Positions 15,069 through 23,325 are shown, counted from the stretch's first letter. The stretch is DNA of 55,960 nucleotides from Chromatiales bacterium (GCA_014762505.1 JABURS010000031.1:1-55960), one strand, 5' to 3'. Notes: a model not told the origin generated them from the letters alone. Translations and numbers: made by a program.

Positions 15069-17354
15069 ATGACAGCAAATACCAACAGCAACAGTGCACG
15101 CGAGGCGTCTCTCGCCCGGCGCCGTGCCTTGTCGACCAAGGGCAAGGCTGCGCTTGGCGCTAGCTCCGCCACGGCCGGTCGCAGTACGCCTGCTTCGAGC
15201 GCGACTGCGGCTAGTGGTAGCAGTGCTCCGGTGGCTCGTCCGACGACGACTCCCGGCGGTTCGGCCCGTGCTGCCTCCCGGGCGCGTCGCCAGGCGATGT
15301 CCGTGCGTGGCAAGGCGGGTCTTGGCAACCGCGACCGCGTACGCAATCCCTCGGCCCCCAAGTCCGGTCCGACCCCGACGGCTGCCCCGGCGGCGAAGGG
15401 CGACTGTGGCTGCGGCTGCAAGGGTGAAGGCAAGGATCGCGCCACGGCGCGTGACAGTCAGCCTGCTGTCAGCACGACGAAGCCGCGGTTGAACCCGGCC
15501 GTGCTGAGCAAGGCCCCCAGGAACATCAATCCCACGCGTGCCGCCTCCCTGGCCCGTCGCCAGGCGATGTCCACGCGCGGGAAGGCTGGTATCAGCAAGA
15601 ACGGTATGAGCGCCGCGCAGACCGCGCGTGCTGCCAACCCGAACATGACCAGCCGTGAACTGGCACAGGAGCTGCGCGCGCAGCGCAGCAAGAACGGCAA
15701 GACCGGCCAGCGTCAGCAGAAGAGTGAACCGGTCGGGCGCCGTCGCAGCAAGGCCGGTCAGGCCGGTGCGGCCGCCGATCAGCCCTGGAAGGTGGGTGTC
15801 AGCGAGACCGTGCGCGGTCAGGCCGTCACCGGCACCATGGTCGGTCGCAGCGCGAAGACCACCGGCGACGAGCCGAGCACCTGCCGTGCCGTGACCGGCA
15901 CCGAATACATGGGTGCGGACATCTTCCGCCAGTTCTGCCAGAGCGAACCGGCCAAGACGCCGCGCAAGGTGCGGGTGAGCCCGACCAGTCACGGCAACCG
16001 CGTGACCGGTAACGAAGTGGGTCGCAGCGGCAAGGTGACCGGTGACGAGCCCGGTACCTGCAAGCGCGTGACCGGCTCCGAATACCTGAGCCCGAACCAG
16101 GTCGAGAAGTTCTGCGGCACCAAGCCCGAGGCCGGCCCGAGCAAGATCACGGGCGCCGAGACCCGCAAGGGCAAGGGCGTGACCGGCAACAACGTGGGCC
16201 GTTCCGCGAAGGTGACCGGCGACGAGACCGGTGCGGGTCGCGAACTGACCGGTACCCAGTACATGCAGAAGGGTGACGGCAAGGCCCCGGCCAAGGTCGG
16301 CACCAGCCAGACCCTGCGCGGTGGTGCCGTCACCGGCACCATGGTCGGCCGTGGCAAGAGCGTGACCGGCGACGAGCCGGGCAGCTGCCGCAACATCACC
16401 GGCGACGACTATGTCGGCCAGGAACAGTACAGCGGCTTCTGCGCCAAGACCCCGGCCCCGGCCCCGCAGGATCGCAAGGTGGGTATGTCCCAGACCCTGA
16501 AGGGTCGTCCGGTGAGCGGCACGCTGACCGGTCGTTCCGACAAGGTCACCGGTGACGAGCCCGGCACCTGCAAGGCCATCACCGGCACGCCCTACGCCGG
16601 CGCCGAGCAGTACCGCAGCTACTGCAAGCCGGAAGAGGCGACCATGGCCTCGGCGCGCACCCGCGTGCAGCGTTCCACGCCCGGCCCCGTGATGACCGGT
16701 ATCCAGCCCGGTATCAACGGTCGCCTGACCGGTGCCGGCAGGGGTGCCTGCGAACCGGTGAGCGGCACGCCCTACGTGGGTGCCGACCAGTTCGCCGCCG
16801 CCTGCCCGTCGGTGCCGGCCGAGCCCGGCAGCCCGGACTACCCGCAGCCGCTGGGCGGCACCCCCTGGGGTCAGTTCAGCGTCGAGGCGCCGGTGCATGC
16901 CGCGCAGCCCGAGGCCCGTCGCAGCAGCGTGACCGGCAGCTCCTATGAAAAGGGCACCATCACCGGCCCGTTCGGCATGGCCAGCGGCAAGGTGACCGGT
17001 ACCGAGGAAGCGCGCTTTGGTCGCGGCAACGGCAGCCAGGAGATGGCCGCGCCGATGCCGGAGACGGTGGAAGAGATCGATGGCCGCGTGAAGGGCCGCA
17101 TCACCGGTGAAGGCATGGTGGCCGGTCTGAAGATCACCGGCGACGACTGGGATCGCGGCGACCGCGTGACCGGTACCGAGGGCATGTCCGCCGTGCGTCG
17201 CAATCCGACGCGTCGCGGTGCGCCGGTGGTGAGCGCCATGCAGCCGCCCAAGCGCAACGAAGACGTGCCGGCCCCGGTGAGCAAGGTGACGGGTGGCAGC
17301 GGTAACACCGAGAAGGGTTCGCTGATCACCTATTCCGGCGGCGCCCGCGGCTAA
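15069..17354 (+). CDS. csoS2: Carboxysome assembly scaffold CsoS2
   Basis: This 761-residue disordered protein links RuBisCO to the shell. The N-domain (1-235) has four RuBisCO-binding repeats, at about 9-30, 66-86, 156-176 and 194-213, of the form ARxASxARRxAxSxxGKAG. The middle domain has six repeats from about 240 to 595 with VTG and TGDEPGTC motifs; the third (about 358-408) lacks the paired Cys. The C-domain (596-761) ends in the conserved SLITYSGGARG. A CGCGC cluster at 113-117 sits in the linker between N-repeats 2 and 3. A slippery heptamer A AAG GGC lies at 16949-16955, at the middle/C boundary. The in-frame ATG at 14991 would read through the cbbS-csoS2 hairpin and is less likely. 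Confidence 0.96.
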   Translation: MTANTNSNSAREASLARRRALSTKGKAALGASSATAGRSTPASSATAASGSSAPVARPTTTPGGSARAASRARRQAMSVRGKAGLGNRDRVRNPSAPKSGPTPTAAPAAKGDCGCGCKGEGKDRATARDSQPAVSTTKPRLNPAVLSKAPRNINPTRAASLARRQAMSTRGKAGISKNGMSAAQTARAANPNMTSRELAQELRAQRSKNGKTGQRQQKSEPVGRRRSKAGQAGAAADQPWKVGVSETVRGQAVTGTMVGRSAKTTGDEPSTCRAVTGTEYMGADIFRQFCQSEPAKTPRKVRVSPTSHGNRVTGNEVGRSGKVTGDEPGTCKRVTGSEYLSPNQVEKFCGTKPEAGPSKITGAETRKGKGVTGNNVGRSAKVTGDETGAGRELTGTQYMQKGDGKAPAKVGTSQTLRGGAVTGTMVGRGKSVTGDEPGSCRNITGDDYVGQEQYSGFCAKTPAPAPQDRKVGMSQTLKGRPVSGTLTGRSDKVTGDEPGTCKAITGTPYAGAEQYRSYCKPEEATMASARTRVQRSTPGPVMTGIQPGINGRLTGAGRGACEPVSGTPYVGADQFAAACPSVPAEPGSPDYPQPLGGTPWGQFSVEAPVHAAQPEARRSSVTGSSYEKGTITGPFGMASGKVTGTEEARFGRGNGSQEMAAPMPETVEEIDGRVKGRITGEGMVAGLKITGDDWDRGDRVTGTEGMSAVRRNPTRRGAPVVSAMQPPKRNEDVPAPVSKVTGGSGNTEKGSLITYSGGARG

Positions 17355-17368
17355 GCCGATAGCGCCCG

Positions 17369-18913
17369 ATGCTGAATCGACGTCGCAATCAGTCGCGCAC
17401 GCCGACCCGGCCCGCCGCGCCGATGCGCCGCCCCGGGGCGGTGGGTGGCGGGACGCAGCCGGTGGCCACGGCCACCCCGCGGCCCCCGGCCCCCGGCGCC
17501 GGCCGGCATCCGCTGGTGCGCAGCGACGAGAACGCCCGGCTGTTCGATTACGAGCAGCGTGTGAAGACGTCCTTCGATGCGATCGTGCCCGTGCTCAAGC
17601 GCATCTCGGGATTGCAGCACGAGCAGGACTTCGAGCTGCGCGCACAGCGCATCGCCCGCGACGAGCTCGGTTTCGAGCTGCCGCAGACGATCCTGGCGGA
17701 CGCCTGGGTGGAACAGCTGGACATGCGTCGCCTGTTTGCCTGGTGCGTGTTCGAGACGTACCGGCGCTACTGCGACGACTTTTTCACCGCCGACCCCCTG
17801 CGCTCTACGGGCAGCGGGCCGACGGACGAGGCGGGCTTCGCGGCCTTCCTGCAGGACTGCGGCTTCCATACCCTGGATGTCTCGCCCTGTGCCGATGGCC
17901 GGCTGGCCCACGTGATCCGCTACGTGCTGCGCCTGCCCTATCGCCAGGTGCGTCGCAAGTCCTACGCGGGGGCGATGTTCGACATCGAGGACAGCCTCGA
18001 GAAGTGGATCGAGACCGAGATGCTGCGGTATCGCGAAGGCCGGCCGAACGCCGCCGACGCACCGACGCGCTACCTGAAGGCGGTGGTCTACCACCACAGC
18101 TCGGTGGATCCGCATCACGAGGGCTGCGCCGCGCACGGTTCCGACACCCGGCGTGCGGCCGAGGGTGGACTGGAGAAGCTGCTGGATTTTCAGCAGGCCG
18201 TCGAGAACAGCTTCTGCTGCGGCGCCTCCATCGACCTGCTGCTGATCGGGCTGGACACGGACACGGATGCGATTCGCGTGCACGTGCCGAACGGCCAGGG
18301 TGCAATCGACCTGGAGCGTTATGTCGACACGCAGGCGCTGTACGACGCCACGCGCGGCCTGAGTGCCGCCGAGGCGCAGGCGCGGATCGCCCAGGCAGTG
18401 CAGGAAGTGGCGCCTGACGCGCAGCCGGGCATGGCCCGACTGGTGGGGCAGCTGCTGGAGAACAACCTGTCGCAGGTCGAGTACGTGCGCCGGTTCCACA
18501 ACGGCCACTACAGCGACATCGGGCACGCCGAGCGTTTCATCGGGGCGGGCATCGGGTTCGAGGAAGTGCAGCTGCGCAACCTCACCTACTTCGCCTACCT
18601 GGACACGGTGGAAGAGGCGACGCAGCACCTGGATGTCGGTGTGAAGATCTTTTCGGGACTGAACGTGGCGCATGGCCTGCCCATTCCGGTGGTGGTGCGC
18701 TACGACTATCACGGCCAGGTGCCGGGTGCCCGCGAGCGAGCCATCGAGCATTGCGAGCGTGTCACCAACGCCCTGAGCTCGCGTTACGCAGAACTCGCGG
18801 AACGCGGATTGCTGCACACGCTGCAGGTGGTACGTGACTGTAACGCCGGTGGCAGGATTGAGACGCTGGGCTGTTCCGCCAGCGGTGAGAACAACGCGCA
18901 GGAGGCTCACTGA
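17369..18913 (+). CDS. csoSCA: Carboxysomal carbonic anhydrase
   Basis: This 514-residue enzyme (also called CsoS3, epsilon class) converts bicarbonate to CO2 next to RuBisCO. The catalytic residues are visible: Cys174, Asp176 and Arg178 in PCADGR, His242 in VVYHHSS and Cys253 in HHEGC. The first 50 residues are rich in Arg and Pro and disordered, in keeping with a peptide that tethers the enzyme to RuBisCO. The catalytic domain is followed by a degenerate C-terminal half. It starts 14 bases after csoS2 and its stop overlaps the csoS4A start by one base. Confidence 0.96.
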   Translation: MLNRRRNQSRTPTRPAAPMRRPGAVGGGTQPVATATPRPPAPGAGRHPLVRSDENARLFDYEQRVKTSFDAIVPVLKRISGLQHEQDFELRAQRIARDELGFELPQTILADAWVEQLDMRRLFAWCVFETYRRYCDDFFTADPLRSTGSGPTDEAGFAAFLQDCGFHTLDVSPCADGRLAHVIRYVLRLPYRQVRRKSYAGAMFDIEDSLEKWIETEMLRYREGRPNAADAPTRYLKAVVYHHSSVDPHHEGCAAHGSDTRRAAEGGLEKLLDFQQAVENSFCCGASIDLLLIGLDTDTDAIRVHVPNGQGAIDLERYVDTQALYDATRGLSAAEAQARIAQAVQEVAPDAQPGMARLVGQLLENNLSQVEYVRRFHNGHYSDIGHAERFIGAGIGFEEVQLRNLTYFAYLDTVEEATQHLDVGVKIFSGLNVAHGLPIPVVVRYDYHGQVPGARERAIEHCERVTNALSSRYAELAERGLLHTLQVVRDCNAGGRIETLGCSASGENNAQEAH

Positions 18914-19170
18914 TGAAGATTTGCCAGGTTGAACGCCCGCTGGTGTCAACCAATCGCATCCCGGGCCTGGAGCACAAACACCTCCAGGTGGTGCGTGACG
19001 GCAGTTCCAAGGTGGTGGCGGTCGACGCGGTCGGCTGCATCCCGGGTGACTGGGTCATCTGCGTCGGCAGCTCCGCGGCACGCGAGGCGGCCGGCAGCAA
19101 GGAATACCCGAGCGATCTGACCATCGTCGGGATCATCGACCGCTGGCCCCCGGAAGGGGAGCAGGCCTGA
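18913..19170 (+). CDS. csoS4A: Carboxysome vertex protein CsoS4A
   Basis: This 85-residue protein belongs to the CcmL/EutN family, whose pentamers cap the twelve shell vertices. It starts MKICQVERPLVSTNR and carries the pentamer motifs VDAVGCIPGDWVICVGSSAAR and LTIVGIIDRW. A good AGGAGG site lies inside the end of csoSCA, and the ATG overlaps that stop codon by one base. It overlaps csoS4B in the same way, so the vertex proteins are translationally coupled to the carbonic anhydrase. Confidence 0.96.
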   Translation: MKICQVERPLVSTNRIPGLEHKHLQVVRDGSSKVVAVDAVGCIPGDWVICVGSSAAREAAGSKEYPSDLTIVGIIDRWPPEGEQA

Positions 19171-19421
19171 TGGAGATCCTGCAGGTCGAGATGCCGCTGG
19201 TGTGCACCCGTCGCATCGACGGACTGAAGCAGACCAGCCTGCGTGTCCTGCGGGATGGGAATGGCAAGCGCCAGGTGGCGGTCGACCCGGTGGGTGCCCG
19301 TGAAGGCAACTGGGTGTTCACCGTCAGCGGTTCGGCCGCGCGCTATGCCGCCGGTGACTTCGAGGTGCTGACCGATCTGACGATCGGCGGGATCATCGAT
19401 CACTGGGAAGCCGACGCCTGA
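19170..19421 (+). CDS. csoS4B: Carboxysome vertex protein CsoS4B
   Basis: This 83-residue second CcmL/EutN-type pentamer protein begins MEILQVEMPLVCTRR and shows VDPVGAREGNWVFTVSGSAAR and LTIGGIIDHW. It aligns along its whole length with CsoS4A but differs at many positions, so the pair is an old duplication. Its ATG overlaps the csoS4A stop by one base. A 63-base gap follows before csoS1. Confidence 0.96.
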   Translation: MEILQVEMPLVCTRRIDGLKQTSLRVLRDGNGKRQVAVDPVGAREGNWVFTVSGSAARYAAGDFEVLTDLTIGGIIDHWEADA

Positions 19422-19484
19422 CGCGGCCGGCTGGATTGGACAACGGTTTAGAAATCAACAAACGAGTCAGCAGGAGACATTGAG

Positions 19485-19775
19485 ATGGCAGACGAAAACT
19501 ACGGCATCGCACTGGGCATGATCGAAACGCGCGGGCTGGTGCCCGCCATCGAGGCGGCCGACGCCATGACCAAGGCCGCTGAAGTCCGCCTCATCGGGCG
19601 TGAATTCGTGGGCGGCGGTTATGTCACCGTGCTGGTCCGCGGCGAAACGGGTGCGGTCAACGCCGCCGTTCGCGCCGGTGCAGATGCCTGTGAACGTGTT
19701 GGTGACGGCCTGGTCGCCGCCCACATTATTGCTCGCCCGCATCGCGAGGTTGAGCCGGTTCTCAGCAAGAAGTAA
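19485..19775 (+). CDS. csoS1: Carboxysome shell hexamer CsoS1, copy 1
   Basis: This 96-residue BMC-domain protein forms hexamers that tile the shell facets; the pore motif is FVGGGY in REFVGGGYVTVLV. The protein from YGIALG to VEPVL is identical to the two following copies; only residues 2-4 and the short tail (SKK) differ. I leave the A/B/C suffix open because the copies cannot be told apart by their core. It has a strong AGGAG site. Confidence 0.97.
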   Translation: MADENYGIALGMIETRGLVPAIEAADAMTKAAEVRLIGREFVGGGYVTVLVRGETGAVNAAVRAGADACERVGDGLVAAHIIARPHREVEPVLSKK

Positions 19776-19818
19776 GGCTAACTGAAAGACTTTTATTTCC
19801 GACGACGGAGACACGACG

Positions 19819-20124
19819 ATGGCAAGCGAAAACTACGGTATTGCTCTGGGTATGATCGAAACCCGCGGTCTGGTGCCCGCGATCGAAGCGGCTGACGCCA
19901 TGACCAAGGCGGCTGAAGTGCGCCTGATCGGCCGCGAATTTGTGGGTGGTGGTTACGTGACCGTGCTGGTCCGTGGCGAAACCGGCGCCGTTAACGCCGC
20001 GGTTCGCGCCGGTGCCGACGCCTGCGAACGCGTGGGTGACGGTCTGGTTGCTGCCCACATCATTGCTCGCCCGCACCGCGAAGTTGAGCCGGTTCTTCCG
20101 GCTGGCGGCCCGGCTGTTGAGTAA
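19819..20124 (+). CDS. csoS1: Carboxysome shell hexamer CsoS1, copy 2
   Basis: This 101-residue BMC-domain protein has the same FVGGGY pore and the same core sequence as copies 1 and 3. Its tail reads PAGGPAVE after VEPVL. Its DNA differs from copy 1 at many third codon positions, so the identity is kept at protein level. It lies 43 bases after copy 1 in the same transcript. Confidence 0.97.
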   Translation: MASENYGIALGMIETRGLVPAIEAADAMTKAAEVRLIGREFVGGGYVTVLVRGETGAVNAAVRAGADACERVGDGLVAAHIIARPHREVEPVLPAGGPAVE

Positions 20125-20166
20125 CGAGCGCTTCAACACGAAATCCATTTGACAGGAGTTTCAACA

Positions 20167-20478
20167 ATGGCCAACGACAATTATGGTATCGCGCTCGGCA
20201 TGATCGAGACCCGTGGTCTGGTTCCGGCTATCGAAGCCGCTGACGCCATGACCAAGGCCGCCGAAGTGCGCCTGATCGGCCGCGAGTTCGTCGGCGGTGG
20301 CTACGTGACCGTGCTGGTCCGTGGCGAAACCGGCGCCGTGAACGCTGCCGTTCGTGCCGGTGCCGATGCCTGCGAACGCGTGGGTGACGGTCTGGTTGCT
20401 GCTCACATCATTGCCCGCCCGCATCGCGAAGTGGAGCCTGTGCTCTCTTCCACGGGCAATGGTCCGGCGCGCAGCTAA
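20167..20478 (+). CDS. csoS1: Carboxysome shell hexamer CsoS1, copy 3
   Basis: This 103-residue BMC-domain protein is the last of the three. It starts MANDNYGIALG and has the longest tail, SSTGNGPARS. The core is identical in protein to copies 1 and 2. I chose the ATG at 20167 over an in-frame ATG at 20149 because the family starts at this point and a GACAGGAG site precedes it. A GC-rich hairpin follows the stop. Confidence 0.97.
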   Translation: MANDNYGIALGMIETRGLVPAIEAADAMTKAAEVRLIGREFVGGGYVTVLVRGETGAVNAAVRAGADACERVGDGLVAAHIIARPHREVEPVLSSTGNGPARS

Positions 20479-20486
20479 GTGGGTCT

Positions 20487-20509
20487 GGTCGGCCTGATCT
20501 AGGCCGGCC
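20487..20509 (+). promoter_or_regulatory. Hairpin after the csoS1 genes
   Basis: A 9-bp stem (GGTCGGCCT / AGGCCGGCC, one wobble) with loop GATCT lies between the third csoS1 and the bacterioferritin-like gene. Without a T-run it is more likely to protect the shell-gene transcript from 3' decay or reduce read-through than to terminate fully. Confidence 0.5.
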
Positions 20510-20529
20510 TGCCGACTGATCCGTCGTCT

Positions 20530-21018
20530 ATGTTGTTTGCCAGCGCCGATCAGCGTGTATTCGGTTACCTCGGGCGGGCTCTGAGTCTGGAGCTCACTGC
20601 TGTACAGCAGTACAGCACCCAGGCGCGACTCGTCGCGACCTGGGGGCTGCCCGAGGCCGCCGAACACCTGCACAAGGAGGCAGGCGAAGAGATGGGCCAT
20701 GTGGACCGTATCATCGGTCGCATGCTGGCCCTGGGCGTGGCGCCTAACGCCTCGCAGCTTCGTCCTGTACGCCTGGGCAGGAACCTGCGCGAACTGCTGC
20801 TGGAAAACCATGCGTTCGAGCTCGAGCTCGTGCGTCTGTATGACGATGCGACAAGGCATTGCGCCCGTATGGGTGATCACGACAATCGAATCTTTTTCGA
20901 GACCCTTCTCGAGGAAGAGCGCGCCCATGGCCGCGAACTGGCCGAATGGATCGCGCGTCTCGAAACACCACAGCAGAACGCCGCACAGCCCGCATCGCCG
21001 GGTCGCGCGACGTTTTAA
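20530..21018 (+). CDS. Carboxysome-operon bacterioferritin-like protein
   Basis: This 162-residue ferritin-family protein is a common member of alpha-carboxysome operons, with unknown role. It has both a complete ferroxidase ligand set (Glu in LELTAVQQY, Glu and His in EEMGHVD, Glu in helix C, Glu and His in LEEERAHG) and the haem Met between E51 and H54. It differs in this from the two bfr genes at 257-1220, each of which has lost one site. The last 15 residues are a Pro/Ala tail. Iron storage, redox protection or a structural role are all possible. Confidence 0.88.
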   Translation: MLFASADQRVFGYLGRALSLELTAVQQYSTQARLVATWGLPEAAEHLHKEAGEEMGHVDRIIGRMLALGVAPNASQLRPVRLGRNLRELLLENHAFELELVRLYDDATRHCARMGDHDNRIFFETLLEEERAHGRELAEWIARLETPQQNAAQPASPGRATF

Positions 21019-21030
21019 GCGAGGTTGGCC

Positions 21031-21303
21031 ATGGCCGCAACGGAATGGCAGGAACGTAATCGCCCGGTTCGACTGGAAAAACGCTACGAGTTTCCGGATT
21101 ACGGCACGTTACGGGATTTTCTCGATCGTGCAGCCGAACTCTCCGAACGTGTGGGACTGTTCCCCGACATGGGCTTTGGTCGAGACTATGTGAATGTCAC
21201 CATTCACCTCGACGAAGGTGCCGAGGAGATCAGCCCGGAACAACGCGAATTCGCCGAGCAGCTCGACGCGCTGTCTACGGCGGACAACGAACTCAATAAC
21301 TGA
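21031..21303 (+). CDS. acRAF: Alpha-carboxysome RuBisCO assembly factor acRAF
   Basis: This 90-residue protein is a pterin-4a-carbinolamine dehydratase-like fold that acts as a form IA RuBisCO chaperone. It shows RLEKRYEFPDYGTLRDFLDRAAELSE and DYVNVTIHL, but lacks the full catalytic histidine motif of true dehydratases as far as I can see. The ATG at 21031 is chosen; a TTG two codons earlier gives no conserved sequence. It sits between the ferritin-like gene and mcdA as in other cso operons. Confidence 0.9.
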   Translation: MAATEWQERNRPVRLEKRYEFPDYGTLRDFLDRAAELSERVGLFPDMGFGRDYVNVTIHLDEGAEEISPEQREFAEQLDALSTADNELNN

Positions 21304-21313
21304 GGATACCGCC

Positions 21314-21940
21314 ATGCCCGTCATCGCTGTGGTGGGCAACAAGGGTGGTGCGGGTAAGACAACGCTGGCGGTGAATCTCGCCGCGGCATTGGCTCGTCGC
21401 GCATCCACCGTGGTGCTCGATGCCGATCCGCAGGGTTCTGCCCTTCAGTGGCGTGCCTTTGCCGACGGCCGTGCTGCCGTGGATGTCCTGTGTGCCACGG
21501 CGGGTATCGAGTCCCTGGTGCGCAACGCAGCATCGCGTCATTCCCACGTCATCATTGATTGCCCCCCTTCCGTACATTCCCCGCAAATGAATGCGGCACT
21601 GCGTATCGCGGATCTTGCCCTGATCCCGGTGCAGCCATCGCCGGTCGACCTGTGGGCCACGGTCCATGTCGAGGAGGCCGTCGCGCGGGCGCGCGAGTCG
21701 AATCCCGAACTGGACGCCCTGGTCGTCATCAATCAGCTGGAGGCACGCACCGTGCTGTCCCGACTGATGCGTGATGCGGTGTCCGAACTGGCGCTGCCGG
21801 TGGCGGATACGGCCATCCGGCGCCGTGCGGTGTTCCGCACCAGTGCGCTGGAAGGCAAGAGCGTGATGGACATGGGCAAGCGGGGCGAGGAAGCCGTCGC
21901 GGAACTCGACCAACTGATCAACGAGGTACTCAAGTCATGA
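21314..21940 (+). CDS. mcdA: Carboxysome positioning ATPase McdA (ParA type)
   Basis: This 208-residue ParA/MinD-family ATPase starts MPVIAVVGNKGGAGKTTLAV, a deviant Walker A with the signature Lys. VVLDADPQGSALQW and IIDCPPSV are the switch and Walker B regions. McdA coats the nucleoid and is released by McdB, which spaces carboxysomes along the cell. It is 10 bases after acRAF and overlaps mcdB by four bases (ATGA), so the pair is translationally coupled. Confidence 0.93.
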   Translation: MPVIAVVGNKGGAGKTTLAVNLAAALARRASTVVLDADPQGSALQWRAFADGRAAVDVLCATAGIESLVRNAASRHSHVIIDCPPSVHSPQMNAALRIADLALIPVQPSPVDLWATVHVEEAVARARESNPELDALVVINQLEARTVLSRLMRDAVSELALPVADTAIRRRAVFRTSALEGKSVMDMGKRGEEAVAELDQLINEVLKS

Positions 21941-22200
21941 GCGATACCGAAAAGACCCGACAGAAGCTGATGGACACCATTCGCCGCACCAAGGCGGGCG
22001 CCACCGGCGCGCCGGAAGAGGCCCCGCAGGCGGCCGCCGCGGCGGAAAAGCCGGCGCCTGCCGCCAGGCCCAAGACGGCGAAACCGAAGGCCAAGCCGAG
22101 CCCGAAGCCGGCTGCCAGCAAGAGCACCCCGGCGAAAAAGTCTGCGGGCGGCAGCCAGGGCGATGCCTATCAGAGCGGTCGCCGCGTCTGGCCGGACTGA
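21937..22200 (+). CDS. mcdB: Carboxysome positioning adaptor McdB
   Basis: This 87-residue disordered protein is rich in Ala, Lys and Pro. It has a charged N-terminal helix (TEKTRQKLMDTIRRTK) that would contact McdA and a C-terminal YQSGRRVWPD with the invariant Trp expected of alpha-McdB. It associates with carboxysomes and stimulates the McdA ATPase. It overlaps mcdA by four bases and ends the carboxysome operon. Confidence 0.9.
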   Translation: MSDTEKTRQKLMDTIRRTKAGATGAPEEAPQAAAAAEKPAPAARPKTAKPKAKPSPKPAASKSTPAKKSAGGSQGDAYQSGRRVWPD

Positions 22201-22260
22201 GATTTAATCATTTATAATCGTCGATATATTCGTTTCATATAATCGATTTGAAGCAAAGAG
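22201..22260 (+). promoter_or_regulatory. AT-rich promoter region of sbtAB
   Basis: Directly after mcdB the sequence turns AT-rich. It holds a TNA-N7-TNA LysR-type motif at 22205-22217 and a perfect -10-like TATAAT at 22213-22218. The 10-mer CATTTATAAT (22209-22218) recurs exactly upstream of sulP2 (25911-25920), with about 24 of 31 flanking bases also alike. No good -35 precedes it, which suits an activator-dependent promoter. Confidence 0.55.
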
Positions 22261-22320
22261 TCAGGCACCGCATACTCAATCCATTGACGTAACGACAGGT
22301 CAATTCGGAGGAAGGCACCG

Positions 22321-23325
22321 ATGTCCGCCCTCAGTAACCTGCTCATACCTGCGGTCCTGTTCTTCGCCCTGGGTTTTCTGGCCCGGGTCATCAAGTCGGA
22401 CCTGCGCCTGCCGCAGGACCTGGCGAAGATGCTCTCGATCTACCTGCTGGTGGCCATCGGGCTGCATGGCGGGTACGAGCTGGGCCAGTCGGATCTCGGG
22501 GCGGCATTCAATGCCGTACTGTGGGCGGTGATCCTGGGTTTCGGATTGCCGCTCATCGGTTACGCCCTTCTCCTGTTCACCCGTCGTGTCGACCGGATGA
22601 ATGCTGCGGCGATTGCAGCGCACTACGGTTCGGTGAGCGCCGGTACCTTTCTTACCGCCATCGCCTACCTGGACAGTGCCGGCATCACGTACGAGAGCTA
22701 TCCGGTCATCATGCTGGCGGTGATGGAGTCGCCCGCCATCATCGTCGGCCTGTTGCTGGCCTCCTGGTCGCGACGCCAGCTCGTCGATGCGGGCGATGCC
22801 GACCCGGCGAACGGCAATGGCAGCGGCCGGCGGCAGTGGAAGACGCTGGCGCACGAGGCGCTGACCAATGGCAGCGTGGTGCTGCTGCTCGGTTCGATGG
22901 TGATCGGCGCTGTTTCGCGACCGGGCTCCATGGAAAAGCTCTCGCCGTTCATCGACGAGATCTTCATGGGGGTGCTCTGCCTGTTCCTGTTCGAGATGGG
23001 CATGGAGGCGGCGCGCCGCATACGCGAGTTTCGCAAGGTGGGCCCGGTGCTGATCGGCTTCGGCCTGATCATGCCGCTCATCGGTGGCGCCATCGGTATT
23101 GCGGTGGGTCACCTGGCGCTGGATCTGAGCATCGGCGGGACCACGCTGGTCGGTGTGCTCGGCGCGAGTGCCTCCTATATCGCGGTACCGCCGGCCATGC
23201 GCCTGGCCGTGCCCGAGGCGAATCCATCCTATTATCTAACGCTCGCACTCGGTATTACCTTTCCGTTTAATGTCGTCATCGGTATTCCTCTCTATCACCA
23301 ATTGGCCATCATAGTGGGTGCCTGA
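22321..23325 (+). CDS. sbtA: Sodium-dependent bicarbonate transporter SbtA
   Basis: This 334-residue inner-membrane protein has about ten helices in two inverted halves, as in SbtA. Diagnostic stretches are RLPQDLAKMLSIYLLVAIGLHGG near the start, HYGSVSAGTFLTA and VMESPAIIVGLLL in the middle, and LGASASYIAVPPAMRLAVPEANPS near the end. It imports bicarbonate with sodium at high affinity. A GGAGG site precedes the ATG. It is followed after 17 bases by its PII-like regulator, and the pair stands next to the carboxysome operon it feeds. Confidence 0.95.
   Translation: MSALSNLLIPAVLFFALGFLARVIKSDLRLPQDLAKMLSIYLLVAIGLHGGYELGQSDLGAAFNAVLWAVILGFGLPLIGYALLLFTRRVDRMNAAAIAAHYGSVSAGTFLTAIAYLDSAGITYESYPVIMLAVMESPAIIVGLLLASWSRRQLVDAGDADPANGNGSGRRQWKTLAHEALTNGSVVLLLGSMVIGAVSRPGSMEKLSPFIDEIFMGVLCLFLFEMGMEAARRIREFRKVGPVLIGFGLIMPLIGGAIGIAVGHLALDLSIGGTTLVGVLGASASYIAVPPAMRLAVPEANPSYYLTLALGITFPFNVVIGIPLYHQLAIIVGA

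Noticed and set aside
15063-16898. A 611-codon minus-strand frame opposite csoS2
   Set aside because: Its apparent repeats merely mirror the CsoS2 repeats on the other strand.
15069-17354. The csoS2 internal repeats considered as a tandem DNA repeat or CRISPR-like array
   Set aside because: Repeats are protein-level, about 50-60 residues, with diverged DNA; they are the known M-repeats.
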